A DNA stretch of 64,000 nt from Macondimonas sp035325645 (GTDB lineage: Bacteria > Pseudomonadota > Gammaproteobacteria > UBA5335): contig DAOKZK010000005.1 of the NCBI GenBank assembly GCA_035325645.1, positions 1 to 64,000 on the forward strand. Reading direction: 5' to 3'. Within the stretch, counting starts at the first letter, position 1, and each line of letters opens with the position of its first letter. Below the pieces are notes generated by a model. That model ran no database searches and had not been told where the DNA came from. It saw nothing but the letters and a program-made list of their open reading frames with translations. Position numbers and translations under genes: made by a program. This document shows, piece after piece, positions 39,933-49,900 of the stretch.

Positions 39933-40349
39933 ATGGCCGCAACCCCTGAATATCGCACGTTGATGGGCTTCGATTACGGTGCCCGCCGGGTCGGTATCGC
40001 AGTCGGCCAGACGGTAACCGGTAGCGCCTCGCCGCTGACCATTCTGCAGCAGCCTGCCTCGGCCGAATTCTGGCGCCAGCTCGATCGGCTCATGGCCGAA
40101 TGGCGACCCGATGCCTTGATCGTCGGTCAGCCCTTGCACGCCGACGGCAGCAGCGGCGCGATCACGCAGGCCGCAGCGGCTTTCGGCGTGCAACTGGGCG
40201 AGCGCTATCATTTGCCCGTGATCGGCGTCGATGAACGCCTCACCTCCTGGGAGGCGGACCAAGTGGCGCGCGAAGTGCCCGCCTCGCGTCGGGATGCCGT
40301 CGCCGCCAGCCTGATTTTGATGACCTATCTGGAAGGACGATCCGCATGA
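39933..40349 (+). CDS. ruvX: Putative pre-16S rRNA nuclease / Holliday junction resolvase RuvX
   Basis: A 138-residue RNase-H-fold nuclease of the YqgF/RuvX family. GFDYGARRVGIAVGQ carries the first catalytic Asp, ALIVGQPLHADGS follows, and GVDERLTSWEA supplies further acidic residues. YqgF trims the 5' end of pre-16S rRNA in E. coli. The start is ATG 39933, two bases after the yqgE stop; an internal ATG before GFDYG is a possible alternative. It overlaps pyrR by four bases. Confidence 0.92.
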   Translation: MAATPEYRTLMGFDYGARRVGIAVGQTVTGSASPLTILQQPASAEFWRQLDRLMAEWRPDALIVGQPLHADGSSGAITQAAAAFGVQLGERYHLPVIGVDERLTSWEADQVAREVPASRRDAVAASLILMTYLEGRSA

Positions 40350-40897
40350 TCCTGTGGGACACACCGCGGGTGCACGCCCATATCGATGCGCTGGCCAATG
40401 CCATCGCCGCCCGCTATGCCGCGGCAAACGAACCGCCCCTGCTGGTGGGCATCCATACGGGCGGCGCCTGGCTGGCCCAGGCTCTGCACCGCCAGTTGCA
40501 GGATACCCTTCGCCTCGACGAGCCTGCGGGCACGGTGGATGTGAGCTTCTACCGCGACGATCTGGCGCGCAGCGGCGTGCCGGCGCAGGCCCGGCCGTCG
40601 CAGGTCTCGACCTCGGTCGATGGCCGAGAGATCGTGCTCGTGGATGACGTGCTCTACACGGGCCGCACCGTCCGGGCCGCGATGAACGAACTGTTCGATT
40701 ACGGCCGCCCCGCGGCCATCCGTCTGGCCGTACTGGTCACTCGCAACGGCCGTCAACTCCCCATTGCGCCGGACTTCCCGGCCGAAATGCTCTCGCTAGA
40801 AGTCGGGGAACGCATTAAACTCGCCGGGCCCGATCCGCTGCAACTGCACCTGCTCCGGAGTCCTCCGCCCGCCCATGATGCGACCAACCGCGCCTGA
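40346..40897 (+). CDS. pyrR: Bifunctional pyr regulator / uracil phosphoribosyltransferase PyrR
   Basis: A 183-residue phosphoribosyltransferase-fold protein. The PRPP loop is VLVDDVLYTGRTVRAA; VGIHTGGAWLAQALHRQL and VSFYRDDLARSG are PyrR hallmarks. In Gram-positives PyrR attenuates pyr operons; in proteobacteria its regulatory role is less clear and some act only as uracil phosphoribosyltransferase. Its 3' end overlaps pyrB by 23 bases. Confidence 0.92.
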   Translation: MILWDTPRVHAHIDALANAIAARYAAANEPPLLVGIHTGGAWLAQALHRQLQDTLRLDEPAGTVDVSFYRDDLARSGVPAQARPSQVSTSVDGREIVLVDDVLYTGRTVRAAMNELFDYGRPAAIRLAVLVTRNGRQLPIAPDFPAEMLSLEVGERIKLAGPDPLQLHLLRSPPPAHDATNRA

Positions 40898-41846
40898 TGA
40901 TGCCCCGCCGCTGCGCCATCTGCTGACCACCGATGGCCTGAGCCGTCCGCAGATCGTTTCCATCCTCGATCTGGCCGAATCCTTCCTGCCGGTCGGGGAG
41001 CGCGCAGTCAAGAAGGTGCCCCTGCTGCGCGGCAAAACGGTCGTGAACCTGTTCTTCGAGCCCAGCACGCGCACGCGCATGACCTTCGAACTGGCCGCCA
41101 AGCGCCTGTCGGCCGACGTGCTGAACCTCGAGGTCGGCACCTCCTCCACCCGCAAGGGTGAAACCCTGCTCGACACGCTGCAGAACCTCGAAGCCATGCA
41201 GATGGACATGCTGGTCGTGCGCCATGCCGAGAGCGGCGCCGCGGATTTTTTTGCCCGTCATGCCGCCCCGCACGTCAGCGTGCTCAACGCCGGCGACGGC
41301 CGTCACGCCCATCCGACGCAAGCCTTGCTGGACATGTTCACCATACGGCGGCACAAGCGCGATTTCACCGAGCTCTCCGTGGCCATCGTTGGTGACGTCG
41401 CGCACTCGCGAGTGGCCCGTTCGCAGATCCATGCCTTGCGCATCCTGGGCGTCCCGGACATCCGCGTGGTCGCGCCGCGCACCCTGCTGCCCACCGCCAT
41501 CGAAAGCCTCGGTGTCCGGGTCTTCGCAAGACTCGAGCCCGCCCTGCAGGGCTGCGATGTCGTGATCGCCTTGCGCTTGCAGCGTGAACGCATGCAGGGC
41601 ACACAATTGCCGAGTGAAAACGAATACTTCCGTCATTACGGCCTGGACCCGGCACGGCTCACCCTGGCGCGACCCGATGCCATCGTGATGCACCCCGGCC
41701 CTATCAACCGCAACGTCGAAATCGCCTCGGCGGTGGCCGACGGGCCGCAGTCGGTGATCCTGGAGCAAGTGACCAACGGCATCGCCGTGCGCATGGCGGT
41801 CATGGCGCAAGTGCTGGGGCGGGCGCCGGCCCGGGGGGGCGCATGA
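40875..41846 (+). CDS. pyrB: Aspartate carbamoyltransferase catalytic chain
   Basis: A 323-residue transcarbamoylase. The carbamoyl-phosphate motif FFEPSTRTRMTFE, SSTRKGETLLDT, the HPTQALLDMFTI segment and MHPGPINRNVEIAS are all present. It makes carbamoyl-aspartate in pyrimidine synthesis. No pyrI regulatory gene follows; instead a dihydroorotase-like gene overlaps by four bases, as in Pseudomonas-type enzymes where a PyrC' subunit is needed for assembly. Confidence 0.96.
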   Translation: MMRPTAPDDAPPLRHLLTTDGLSRPQIVSILDLAESFLPVGERAVKKVPLLRGKTVVNLFFEPSTRTRMTFELAAKRLSADVLNLEVGTSSTRKGETLLDTLQNLEAMQMDMLVVRHAESGAADFFARHAAPHVSVLNAGDGRHAHPTQALLDMFTIRRHKRDFTELSVAIVGDVAHSRVARSQIHALRILGVPDIRVVAPRTLLPTAIESLGVRVFARLEPALQGCDVVIALRLQRERMQGTQLPSENEYFRHYGLDPARLTLARPDAIVMHPGPINRNVEIASAVADGPQSVILEQVTNGIAVRMAVMAQVLGRAPARGGA

Positions 41847-43123
41847 GCGCATTGACCATCACCGGGGGCCGCATCATCGATCCTGCCAACGGCGTGGATA
41901 CCCACCAGGATCTGCATCTGCTGGATGGACGCGTGCTGGCCTTGGGATCGGCGCCGGAGGGCTTCGTACCGGAACAGCGGCTCGACGTGGGCGGGCAATG
42001 GGTTCTGCCGGGGCTGATCGATCTGTGCGCCCGCCCCATCCCCGACCTGCCGCGAGAGCTGCGCGCCGCAGCGGCGGCGGGCATCACCAGCCTGTGTGTG
42101 CCACCCGACATCGGTCCCTGTATCGACACGCCGGCAGTGGCCGAGCGCCTGCTCGAACAGGCCCGGCGCGCGGGCAGTACGCGAGTGCACCCCATCGGCG
42201 CACTCACCCGCGCGCTCGCCGGCGAACAACTCGCCGAGCTGGCCGCGTTGCAGGAAGCCGGCTGCGTGGCCGTGAGTCCCGGCGCCGAGACCATCGCCGA
42301 CAGCCGCACCCTGCGTCAGGCGCTTGCCTACGCCGCGAGCCATGATCTCTTGGTGATGCTCTCTCCGCGCGATCCCTGGCTGCACCGCCACGGCTGCGCG
42401 CATGAAGGCGCCACGAGCACCCGCCTTGGCTTGCCCGCCATTCCCGGCATCGCCGAATCCATCGGGCTGGCCCGCGATGTGGCGCTGGTGGAACTCACGG
42501 GCGTCCGCGCCCACTTCTGCCGCATCTCCAGTGCCCTGTCCCTCCCCCTGCTGCAGCAGGCCCGCGCGCGCGGCCTGCCGGTGACGGCCGATGTCGCCGT
42601 CCATCATCTACACCTCTGCGACACCGATGTCGCCGCGTTCGATACCTCGTGCCGGGTGGATCCGCCGCTGCGCGGCGCCGCCGATCGTGACGGCCTGTGT
42701 GCAGCGATCGACCAACGCACGATCGATGCCGTCTGCAGCGATCATCACCCCCTTGGCGCGGACGCCAAACGCATGCCCTTCCCGCAGGCCGCGCCTGGCA
42801 TGGCGGGCCTGGAAACCCTGCTGCCGCTCAGTCTCGCGGCGGTCCGGGACGGCCGGATGTCGCTCGAACGGGCCATTGCCAGTCTCACCATCGGACCTGC
42901 GCAGATTCTGGGTTTGCCGCTGGGCACGCTTGCGCCCGGGGCGGCTGCCGATCTGTGCATCGTCGATCCCGAGCAGCGCTGGATTCCCGACACCACGACG
43001 CTGGTCAGCGGCGGCCACAACACCCCGTTCCTGGGCCGTACCCTGCGCGGGCGGGTCACCCATACCCTGCTCGCGGGCCGGATCGTCCATCGGCTCGACG
43101 CAGACACGAGGCAGGCGCCATGA
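41843..43123 (+). CDS. pyrC': Dihydroorotase-like protein with lost metal-binding motif (PyrC')
   Basis: A 426-residue amidohydrolase-fold protein. It opens LTITGGRIIDPANGVDTHQD and keeps the fold through VCSDHHPLGADAKRMPF. The metal-binding HxH after GLID is replaced: the protein reads GLIDLCARPIPD where active dihydroorotases have H-x-H. It is therefore probably non-catalytic and serves as the structural partner of PyrB, as described for Pseudomonas PyrC'. It is coupled by four-base overlaps to pyrB and pyrK. A catalytic pyrC should lie elsewhere. Confidence 0.9.
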   Translation: MSALTITGGRIIDPANGVDTHQDLHLLDGRVLALGSAPEGFVPEQRLDVGGQWVLPGLIDLCARPIPDLPRELRAAAAAGITSLCVPPDIGPCIDTPAVAERLLEQARRAGSTRVHPIGALTRALAGEQLAELAALQEAGCVAVSPGAETIADSRTLRQALAYAASHDLLVMLSPRDPWLHRHGCAHEGATSTRLGLPAIPGIAESIGLARDVALVELTGVRAHFCRISSALSLPLLQQARARGLPVTADVAVHHLHLCDTDVAAFDTSCRVDPPLRGAADRDGLCAAIDQRTIDAVCSDHHPLGADAKRMPFPQAAPGMAGLETLLPLSLAAVRDGRMSLERAIASLTIGPAQILGLPLGTLAPGAAADLCIVDPEQRWIPDTTTLVSGGHNTPFLGRTLRGRVTHTLLAGRIVHRLDADTRQAP

Positions 43124-43995
43124 CGGCATCCCATCGCGGCACCATCTTCGTGGAAGAGGCGCGCATCCTCGCGCATCACTCGCCCGCCGCCGAGCAATGG
43201 CTGCTCACGCTGGAGGCGCCCGAGTGCGCGCGCCGCGCCCTGCCGGGCCAGTTCGTGCATCTGCAATGCGACCCCGCCTTGCCCATGCGCCGCCCGCTGT
43301 CGCTGCTGCGTGTGAACCGCGATCAAGGCTGGGTCGAGATGCTCTACAAGGTGGTCGGGCACGGCACCCGTTTGCTCACGCAGCGCGCCGTCGGCCAGAC
43401 CTTGAGCCTGATGGGCCCCATCGGCCAGCCCTTCCGGCCCGATCCCGAGCGCCGCCACGTGCTGCTGCTGGGTGGCGGCGTCGGCATGCCGCCCATGATC
43501 TTCCTCGCCGATCACCTGCGCCGAGAGACCGGCTGGCGGCCTGTGGCGTTTCTGGGCTCCGAGTTACCCTTCCCGTTTCCGACCCGACCCTCGCGACTGC
43601 TCATCCCCGGCCTGCCGCCCGACGCCATCGGCACCCTGAGCCTGCTCGAGGATTGGGGGATTCCCTGCCGGCTAAGCAGCGCGCAGGGCCAGCCCGGCTG
43701 CCATGCGGGCTACGTCACGGATCTCGCGCGGCACTACCTCGAAACCCTCGACGCGCCGGAACGCCGACACGTGGCGATCCATGCCTGCGGGCCCGACGCC
43801 ATGCTGCGCGCCGTGGCGCAGCTGGCGCGCGCGTTCGACCTGCCGGCGCAGGTATCGCTGGAGGAATACATGGCCTGCGCAGTGGGCGGCTGCGCCGGCT
43901 GCGTGGTGCCCGTGCACACGCCGCAGGGCGTGGCCATGAAGCGCGTCTGCGTCGATGGTCCCGTCTTCCCCGCCGAGGCCGTGTATCCGGCTTGA
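43120..43995 (+). CDS. pyrK: Dihydroorotate dehydrogenase electron transfer subunit-like (PyrK)
   Basis: A 291-residue ferredoxin-reductase-type flavoprotein. FAD contact motif MRRPLSLLRV, a glycine-rich VLLLGGGVGMPPMIFLADHL for the nucleotide domain, and a C-terminal [2Fe-2S] cluster site YMACAVGGCAGCVVP with a later Cys (KRVCVDG). In PyrDB/PyrK enzymes it passes electrons from dihydroorotate oxidation to NAD. The pyrDB partner is not in the window. Start is ATG 43120, overlapping the pyrC' stop (ATGA). Confidence 0.88.
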   Translation: MTASHRGTIFVEEARILAHHSPAAEQWLLTLEAPECARRALPGQFVHLQCDPALPMRRPLSLLRVNRDQGWVEMLYKVVGHGTRLLTQRAVGQTLSLMGPIGQPFRPDPERRHVLLLGGGVGMPPMIFLADHLRRETGWRPVAFLGSELPFPFPTRPSRLLIPGLPPDAIGTLSLLEDWGIPCRLSSAQGQPGCHAGYVTDLARHYLETLDAPERRHVAIHACGPDAMLRAVAQLARAFDLPAQVSLEEYMACAVGGCAGCVVPVHTPQGVAMKRVCVDGPVFPAEAVYPA

Positions 43996-44298
43996 TCAGA
44001 AAGCCCCTTCCCAGCATGGCGCGGGCGCAACACCGCAGATGAGTGAACGGCTAGAACTTCCCAGTCGTCTTCGTAAACGATGGCAGTGCAATCAAGCCCG
44101 GCATATCCGTGGCCATCAAGAAGCTGCATCCACTGGGATCCTGCGCGCCAGCGCTTCCCCGAGAGGATCCGCCGCCATACAGAAAGGCTTAACATTCATC
44201 AGCCCCGCTGGACGGGAGCGATCACAAAGTCGGCTCGATCAGCGTTTTAAAGAAAAACGGCTACACCAACGACCTACTTGACTTGGGAGATAAAAAAC
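43996..44298. other. Intergenic region without recognised feature
   Basis: About 300 bases between pyrK and the beta-barrel gene. It is AT-richer toward its 3' end. No terminator with a T-run and no confident promoter pair was found. Confidence 0.5.
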
Positions 44299-44886
44299 AT
44301 GAGCAACCTGAAATCATATGCCTTGCTTCCGGCGTTGGCGCTGGCCGGCATGGTCGCCGCGCCGGCCGCGATGGCCACGGAGACGGCCGGCCTGTTCGGC
44401 GTGGGCCTGAGCAAAACGCTGGGCGAAGACGACCGCGATGACAAGGTGGCCTTGAGCGGCCGTTACTGGCTCAGCGAACAAACCGGCGTGCAGGGCACGC
44501 TTTATTATCGGAGTGACGATGCGGAAGTGTGGTATGAAGCCACGACCTATGAGCTTGCCGTGAAAGGAATCTTCGCACCGATCATGCGCGAGCACGGCAG
44601 GTTCATGCTTTCTCTGGAAGCCGGCTACGCCAATGTCGACCTGGAATACAACGGCAAACACGGCAAGGAGGATTGGAGCGCCGATGGCTGGTTCGTCTAT
44701 CCCGCCATCGGCGCCGAGTTCATGCTGAGCAGCCTGCCGCAGCTGGGTTTGAATATCGAGATCGGCTACAAGTACACGAAGTTCGACCGCACCATCGAAT
44801 ATGACGATAACTCGCTCACCTACAGCGATTCCGACACCGAAAACCAAGGCGTGGTAGGCGCGGTGGGTGTGATCTACTACTTCTGA
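44299..44886 (+). CDS. Outer membrane beta-barrel protein
   Basis: A 195-residue protein with a signal peptide (hydrophobic ALLPALALAGMVAAPAAMA) and alternating-pattern strands such as GLFGVGLSKTLGEDDRDD, KVALSGRYWLSEQTGVQGTL, GLNIEIGYKYTKF, ending in a terminal aromatic YYF, the usual BAM signal. GGGAG is placed correctly before ATG 44299. It is an OmpA-like or porin-type eight-strand barrel by size. Function unknown. Confidence 0.85.
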   Translation: MSNLKSYALLPALALAGMVAAPAAMATETAGLFGVGLSKTLGEDDRDDKVALSGRYWLSEQTGVQGTLYYRSDDAEVWYEATTYELAVKGIFAPIMREHGRFMLSLEAGYANVDLEYNGKHGKEDWSADGWFVYPAIGAEFMLSSLPQLGLNIEIGYKYTKFDRTIEYDDNSLTYSDSDTENQGVVGAVGVIYYF

Positions 44887-44901
44887 TTCTGAGCGCGGCC
44901 C

Positions 44902-45078
44902 ATGCCACACGGCGTTCACGGACAGGGCTCGGGGGGCTTCTCTTTGAACGCCGCGACGCCACAGGCCCGTGATGCCGATGCGGAACTTGCGGTGGACGGG
45001 TCAATGAAAATCCACATTGGCCACGACGGGCTGGTTTACTCGCTCGAGAGCGGCAGAGCACGCAGCCGGATTCACTAA
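44902..45078 (+). CDS. Possible small ORF (58 aa)
   Basis: ATG 44902 to TAA 45078 encodes a 58-residue peptide ending MKIHIGHDGLVYSLESGRA and then RSRIH. It starts 16 bases after the beta-barrel gene. It has no clear ribosome site and its first half overlaps an inverted repeat (CGGCGTTCA at 44910-44918 with TGAACGCCG at 44945-44953). It is too short to judge; kept as a candidate only. Confidence 0.25.
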   Translation: MPHGVHGQGSGGFSLNAATPQARDADAELAVDGSMKIHIGHDGLVYSLESGRARSRIH

Positions 45079-45144
45079 ACCGCAGTCACTGCGCCCAAGC
45101 TCTGAGTCGGCTGAACGGCAAGCATCGACACGAACCACCGTCCA

Positions 45145-46965
45145 TCAGCCGCACGAAAGCCGGCGCAAGGCATCGCCGAGCCCGGAGATCCGGTGCTGGC
45201 GGCGCGCCAGGGCCGGCGCCCAGCCCTCGGCCGCGCCGACGATGTGCAGACGCCGGCGCGCGCGGGTGATGCCGGTATAGAGCAGGTTGCGGGTCAACAG
45301 GGGCGAATCCTCCTCCGGCAACACCAGCAGAACATCGTCGAATTCCGATCCCTGGGTCTTGTGGATCGTCATGGCAAACGCCGTTTCCCAAGCGCCCAAT
45401 CGGGCCGGAGAGACGGCATGCACGGCGCCGTCGCCGCGCCGGAAGACCGCCTGCAGGCGCCCCTTGCGGTCCGGCAGCACGAGCCCGACATCCCCATTGG
45501 CCAGTCGCGCGCCAGGATCGTTGCGCGTCACCAGCACCGGCCGGCCCGCCGTCCACAGCCCCTCGCCGCGCAGCGCCCCGCGACGACGCAACGCCGCCTC
45601 GATGCGCGCGTTGAGCCCCTCGACGCCCAGCGGTCCGGCGCGGGGCGCGCACAACACGCGAAACTGCTCGAAGCAGGCTAATACCTCCTCCACGGGCGCC
45701 CCGCGCGTCAGCGCCTCGAGATAAGACGCATAACCTGCCCGCGCACGTGCGATCAGCTCCGCCTCCGGACCGGCGGTGACCTCCGGCTGCCCTTCCCCCG
45801 CCACGAGTCGCTGAGCGCGCGCGGCATCGCCGGCGTTGACGGCCGCCGCCAGCGCCGCAAGGCCGGGGCTGTCACCGAAGCGGTGGTTATGGGTGAGGTG
45901 GACGCGATGATCGCGCAGCGGATTGCCGCCCGGCGCTGCCGCGGCCGGGATCGCCCTACCCGTCCATGCACTGAGCCGTGCGGCCTGCTCCGCCGAAAAC
46001 CCCGTCGCGTCCTCGCACAGATCGCCCAGCACGGCGCCGGCCCCGACCGAGGCGAGCTGATCCGGATCGCCGAGCAGGATGAGCCGCGCGGTCTCCGGGA
46101 GCGCTTCGACGAGCCGTGTCATCAGCGCCAGATCGACCATCGAGGCCTCATCGAGCACCAGCACATCGACCGGCAGCGGATGGGCCGCGTGAAAGCGCGG
46201 CAGGTGGCTGGCGCCCGGACGGATGCCGAGCAGCCGATGCAGCGTGGTGGCCTGGACCGGCAGGTCGAGGCGCCAATCTTCCGGCAGCCGTGCCAAGGCG
46301 GCTCCCAGCGCCTCCTGCATCCGCGCCGCCGCCTTGCCCGTCGGCGCCGCGAGGGCTATGCGCTGATCCGGCTCGACGTGCAACAGCAGCGCCAGCATCC
46401 GCGCCAGCGACGTCGTCTTGCCCGTGCCCGGCCCGCCGGTGAGCAGCGTGATACGCCCCGTGGCGGCGAGCACGGCGGCGAGCGCCTGCAGCGAACCGGC
46501 GGTCGCACTGTCCGGAAACAGGGCGCGCAGGGCGCGCTGCACGGGTTCCCGGTCGGCGATCGGCGCCCACCCGACCCGTGCGCACAACGCGCGCGCCAGC
46601 CGCTGTTCGAGATCCCAGTAGCGATAGCCGTACAGGCGCCCGGCCTCATCCAGGATCAAGGGCCGGATCTGCCCGGGCGCGCCCACGGGGCTGGCCTCAC
46701 GCAGCAATGCGCGCCACCCCGCCTCATCCGCGGGCAATGCGAACTCGGGCAAGGACGCCGCGCGGGCTTGCTCGACGAGCCCCGTGAGGTCGAGGCAAAC
46801 CGCGCCACGCTGGATCTGCCGGCTGAGCGAGGCGATCGCCCACAGCGCGGCGGGCGCCAATGCGGCGTCCTGACGCGCGAACAGGCCCGCCAATTGCAGA
46901 TCGAACTCATCGTATCCGCCTGCGGCGCGCAGGCTGCACAATGCGGCGGCCTGGATCGGGGTCAT
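45145..46965 (-). CDS. recD: Exodeoxyribonuclease V alpha subunit RecD
   Basis: A 606-residue SF1 helicase. The motor has Walker A LLTGGPGTGKTTSLARML, LDEASMVDLALM (motif II), LLGDPDQLASVGAGAVLGDL (III), and near the end FAMTIHKTQGSEFDDVLLVL and YTGITRARRRL. It is the 5'-3' motor of RecBCD. The start overlaps the recB stop by four bases, giving order recC-recB-recD on one transcript. Confidence 0.95.
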   Translation of the reverse strand: MTPIQAAALCSLRAAGGYDEFDLQLAGLFARQDAALAPAALWAIASLSRQIQRGAVCLDLTGLVEQARAASLPEFALPADEAGWRALLREASPVGAPGQIRPLILDEAGRLYGYRYWDLEQRLARALCARVGWAPIADREPVQRALRALFPDSATAGSLQALAAVLAATGRITLLTGGPGTGKTTSLARMLALLLHVEPDQRIALAAPTGKAAARMQEALGAALARLPEDWRLDLPVQATTLHRLLGIRPGASHLPRFHAAHPLPVDVLVLDEASMVDLALMTRLVEALPETARLILLGDPDQLASVGAGAVLGDLCEDATGFSAEQAARLSAWTGRAIPAAAAPGGNPLRDHRVHLTHNHRFGDSPGLAALAAAVNAGDAARAQRLVAGEGQPEVTAGPEAELIARARAGYASYLEALTRGAPVEEVLACFEQFRVLCAPRAGPLGVEGLNARIEAALRRRGALRGEGLWTAGRPVLVTRNDPGARLANGDVGLVLPDRKGRLQAVFRRGDGAVHAVSPARLGAWETAFAMTIHKTQGSEFDDVLLVLPEEDSPLLTRNLLYTGITRARRRLHIVGAAEGWAPALARRQHRISGLGDALRRLSCG

Positions 46966-49900
46966 GGCGCGTCCTCGCCCGCCAGAGCGGCGCTGACGGC
47001 GTTCAGAAGATCGGGCGGCGGCAGGATGTGCAGTACGCCACGGCCCGGGGCATCCGGAGCCATGCCCCGCAAGAACAGGTAATACACCCCGCCGAAATGA
47101 TGCGCCGGATCGTAGCCCGGCAGACGCGCTTGCAGGTGGCGGTGCAGGGCCGCGGCGTAGATCAGCGCCTGGGCCGTATAACTGCCTCCCGCCATGGCCG
47201 ATGCGAGCGCCTCGGCCGTGTAGTCGATCGCGCGGGGACCCAGCCAGTTGCTCTTGTAGTCGGCCAGGTAAAACCGCCCTTCATGCGCAAAAACCAGATC
47301 GATCACACCACGCAAGGCGCCCTCGAGCGGGGTCGATCCGACCGCCGATCGGACCGTCCACAGCGGATCGATTTGCCGGATGAGCGCTTCCAGCGAGGCG
47401 CGGCGCAGGCCATCAAGCGGCATGGCGAAGGCCATCTCCCGCACCTGATCGGCCGCGGCGATGTCGCGCAGCCGCAAGCCGCCGGAACCCAGGGGCGTGG
47501 CCACGACCGCCTGCACCCAAGCCGTCACGACGTCCGCCCACTCTGCGCTGACACCTTCCGCCGCCAGGGCCTCGGGCACCAGACGCTCGAGCGTCGTCCC
47601 CGCCGGATCATCGCACCATGACCAACATTCCAGGATGGCATGCAGCGCCCGCCCGGCAGCCGTTCCACGCACGAACCCGTGCGGGCTGCGCTCCTGGGGG
47701 GCATGGCCGGCCGCGGCAACAGCCGGCTGCACGTCTTCATCCCCCAGTCCGTCCGCTGTATCGCCCCACAAGGCCGAGAAGCTCGTCAGCACCCGGGGCG
47801 AAGGCACCGCGCGGCGCGGCCTGCGGGCAACGAACGCCGTCGCTGGCCGGCTGATCGCGCGGGCAAGGGTTCCGTCCTCACCCGCCTGCACCAGTCCGAT
47901 CGCCAGCGGTTGCGCATCTGCGAGCGTTCGCCAGACCTGAGCCGGGTCGGCCTCGCGCAACAGCCAGCCCAATGCCGAGTCCTCGCGATCCCGCACCGGG
48001 CCGTCGACGAGATAGCACCGCGCCTGGGCTCGGGTGAGCGCAACATAGGCGAGACGCAGTTCTTCGGCCAGTTCATCGCGCCGGGCCTGCGCGAGCGCCT
48101 CGGGCTGCCGTTCGGGCATGAGCGACAGATGCATCTGCCCCAGCGCTCCATCGTGATAGCACAGCGCCTCGGTCCCGCCCGCCGGCGGCTTGCGCGTCTT
48201 CCACAGCGCCGGGCAGAACACGATCGGATACTGCAGACCCTTGCTCGCATGGATGGTCTCGATGCGCACCAGATCCGCCTCGCTTTCGAGCCGCAGCAGG
48301 GCTGCCTCGTCATCTCGCGGCGGCTGCTGACGCAGGCGTTCGAAATGGTTGAACAAGGCTTCCGGTCCCAGGTGGCGCGAACGTTCGGCATCGTGCAGCA
48401 ACTCGGCGAGATGATGCACATTCGTCAGCCGTCGCTCGCCGTCCGGCCGCGCCAGCAGCCGTGCCGCGACGCCGTGCGTTTCCAGCAGCGATTGCCACAT
48501 GGGCATGAACCCAAGGCGCTGCCAGCATTGGTGATGTTCCTGGAACCGTTCCAACAGTTGCTCGAGAGCCGCCTCGTCACGGTCCAGGGCGAGGACGCCG
48601 GCCATCGATCCGGCGAGCAGGCGGCTGGCCCACGCCCCGCGCAGCCAGCTCATGCGTGTCGGGGTCAGCACGGCGCGCAGCACCCGCGCCAGATCCTGCG
48701 CTTCATCGGTGGCATACACGCTCTGCTGGCTGCGCAGGACGAAACCGACGCCGCGCTCGCGCAGGGCCTCGGCCACGGCCTCGCCCTGATCGTGGGCGCG
48801 CACCAGCACCGCCACGTCACCGCCCCGCACGGGGGAGCCCCCCAAGGTTGCTTCGCCCGCCGCCCCCGCGTTCAGGAGGCGCACGATCTCATCGGCCGTC
48901 CATCGTGCGGCACGGCGCAAGGCGTCACCCTGCGACAGCGGTTTGGCCGGATCGCCGTCGAGCAGATGCACCTGCAGGGCCGCGGCGCTGCCCGGCGCGA
49001 CGATCGCCGCCTCGTTGCCGCGCGCGGCAAGGACGGGATGGTAAGCGATGCCGGGAAGAAGAAACGCGTCCGAACGCCGGCAAAAGAGGGCGTTGACCGC
49101 ACTGACCAGATCGGGAACCGAACGCCAGTTGTGGGCCAGGAGCCACGGCTGGCCCAGATGTTCGCGGGCCGCGAGATAGGCGTGCACGTCCGCGCCGCGA
49201 AAGCCATAGATCGCCTGCTTGGGATCGCCGATCAACACCAGAAAGCTGCCGTCCGTGCCGGCAGGATCGGCATAGATGGCGCGAAACACATCGAACTGAG
49301 CGGGGTCGGTATCCTGGAATTCATCGATGAGCGCAGCCGGAAAACGCATCCGCAGGGCAGCGGCCAGCGCGCCGCCACCGGCCGTGGACAGGGCGTCGCG
49401 CAGCCGGCCCGTGAGGTCGGCAAATCCCAGCTCGCCGCTGCGCTCGGACTGCTGCGCCAGCCGCGCCATGCCCTCGCACAGGGTCTCGCGGCGGATGGTG
49501 AGCGCGCTCCCCTGCCAGGCCTGGTCCATCACTTGCCAGGCCTCGAGCAACCCGGCCAGCAAGCCGAACACGGGATGATCGGGCGGCCGGCCATTTTTCT
49601 TGACGCCGGCCGCCAGCGCCTCGGGCGTCAGACACCCCCAGTCCCCGGCGCCTGCGGCCAACTGCTCCAGAGCCGCCAGATCCAACGTCTCGCAGGCGGC
49701 CATCCGGTCGAGACTGTCGCAGCAAGCGTGGATCTTGGCGGATTTGTAGCGTTGGCGGTTGAGATCCGGGCTGTCCAGAAGGGCTTGTCGCACCTCAGCG
49801 CCGTGCCGGGCCCAGGACGTGCTGAACGCCGCCCATCGGCAGCCGAGCGCAGCCCAGCTCGCGGCCTCATCGGGCACCGCCGCGTCCGGGCCGTCGACCA

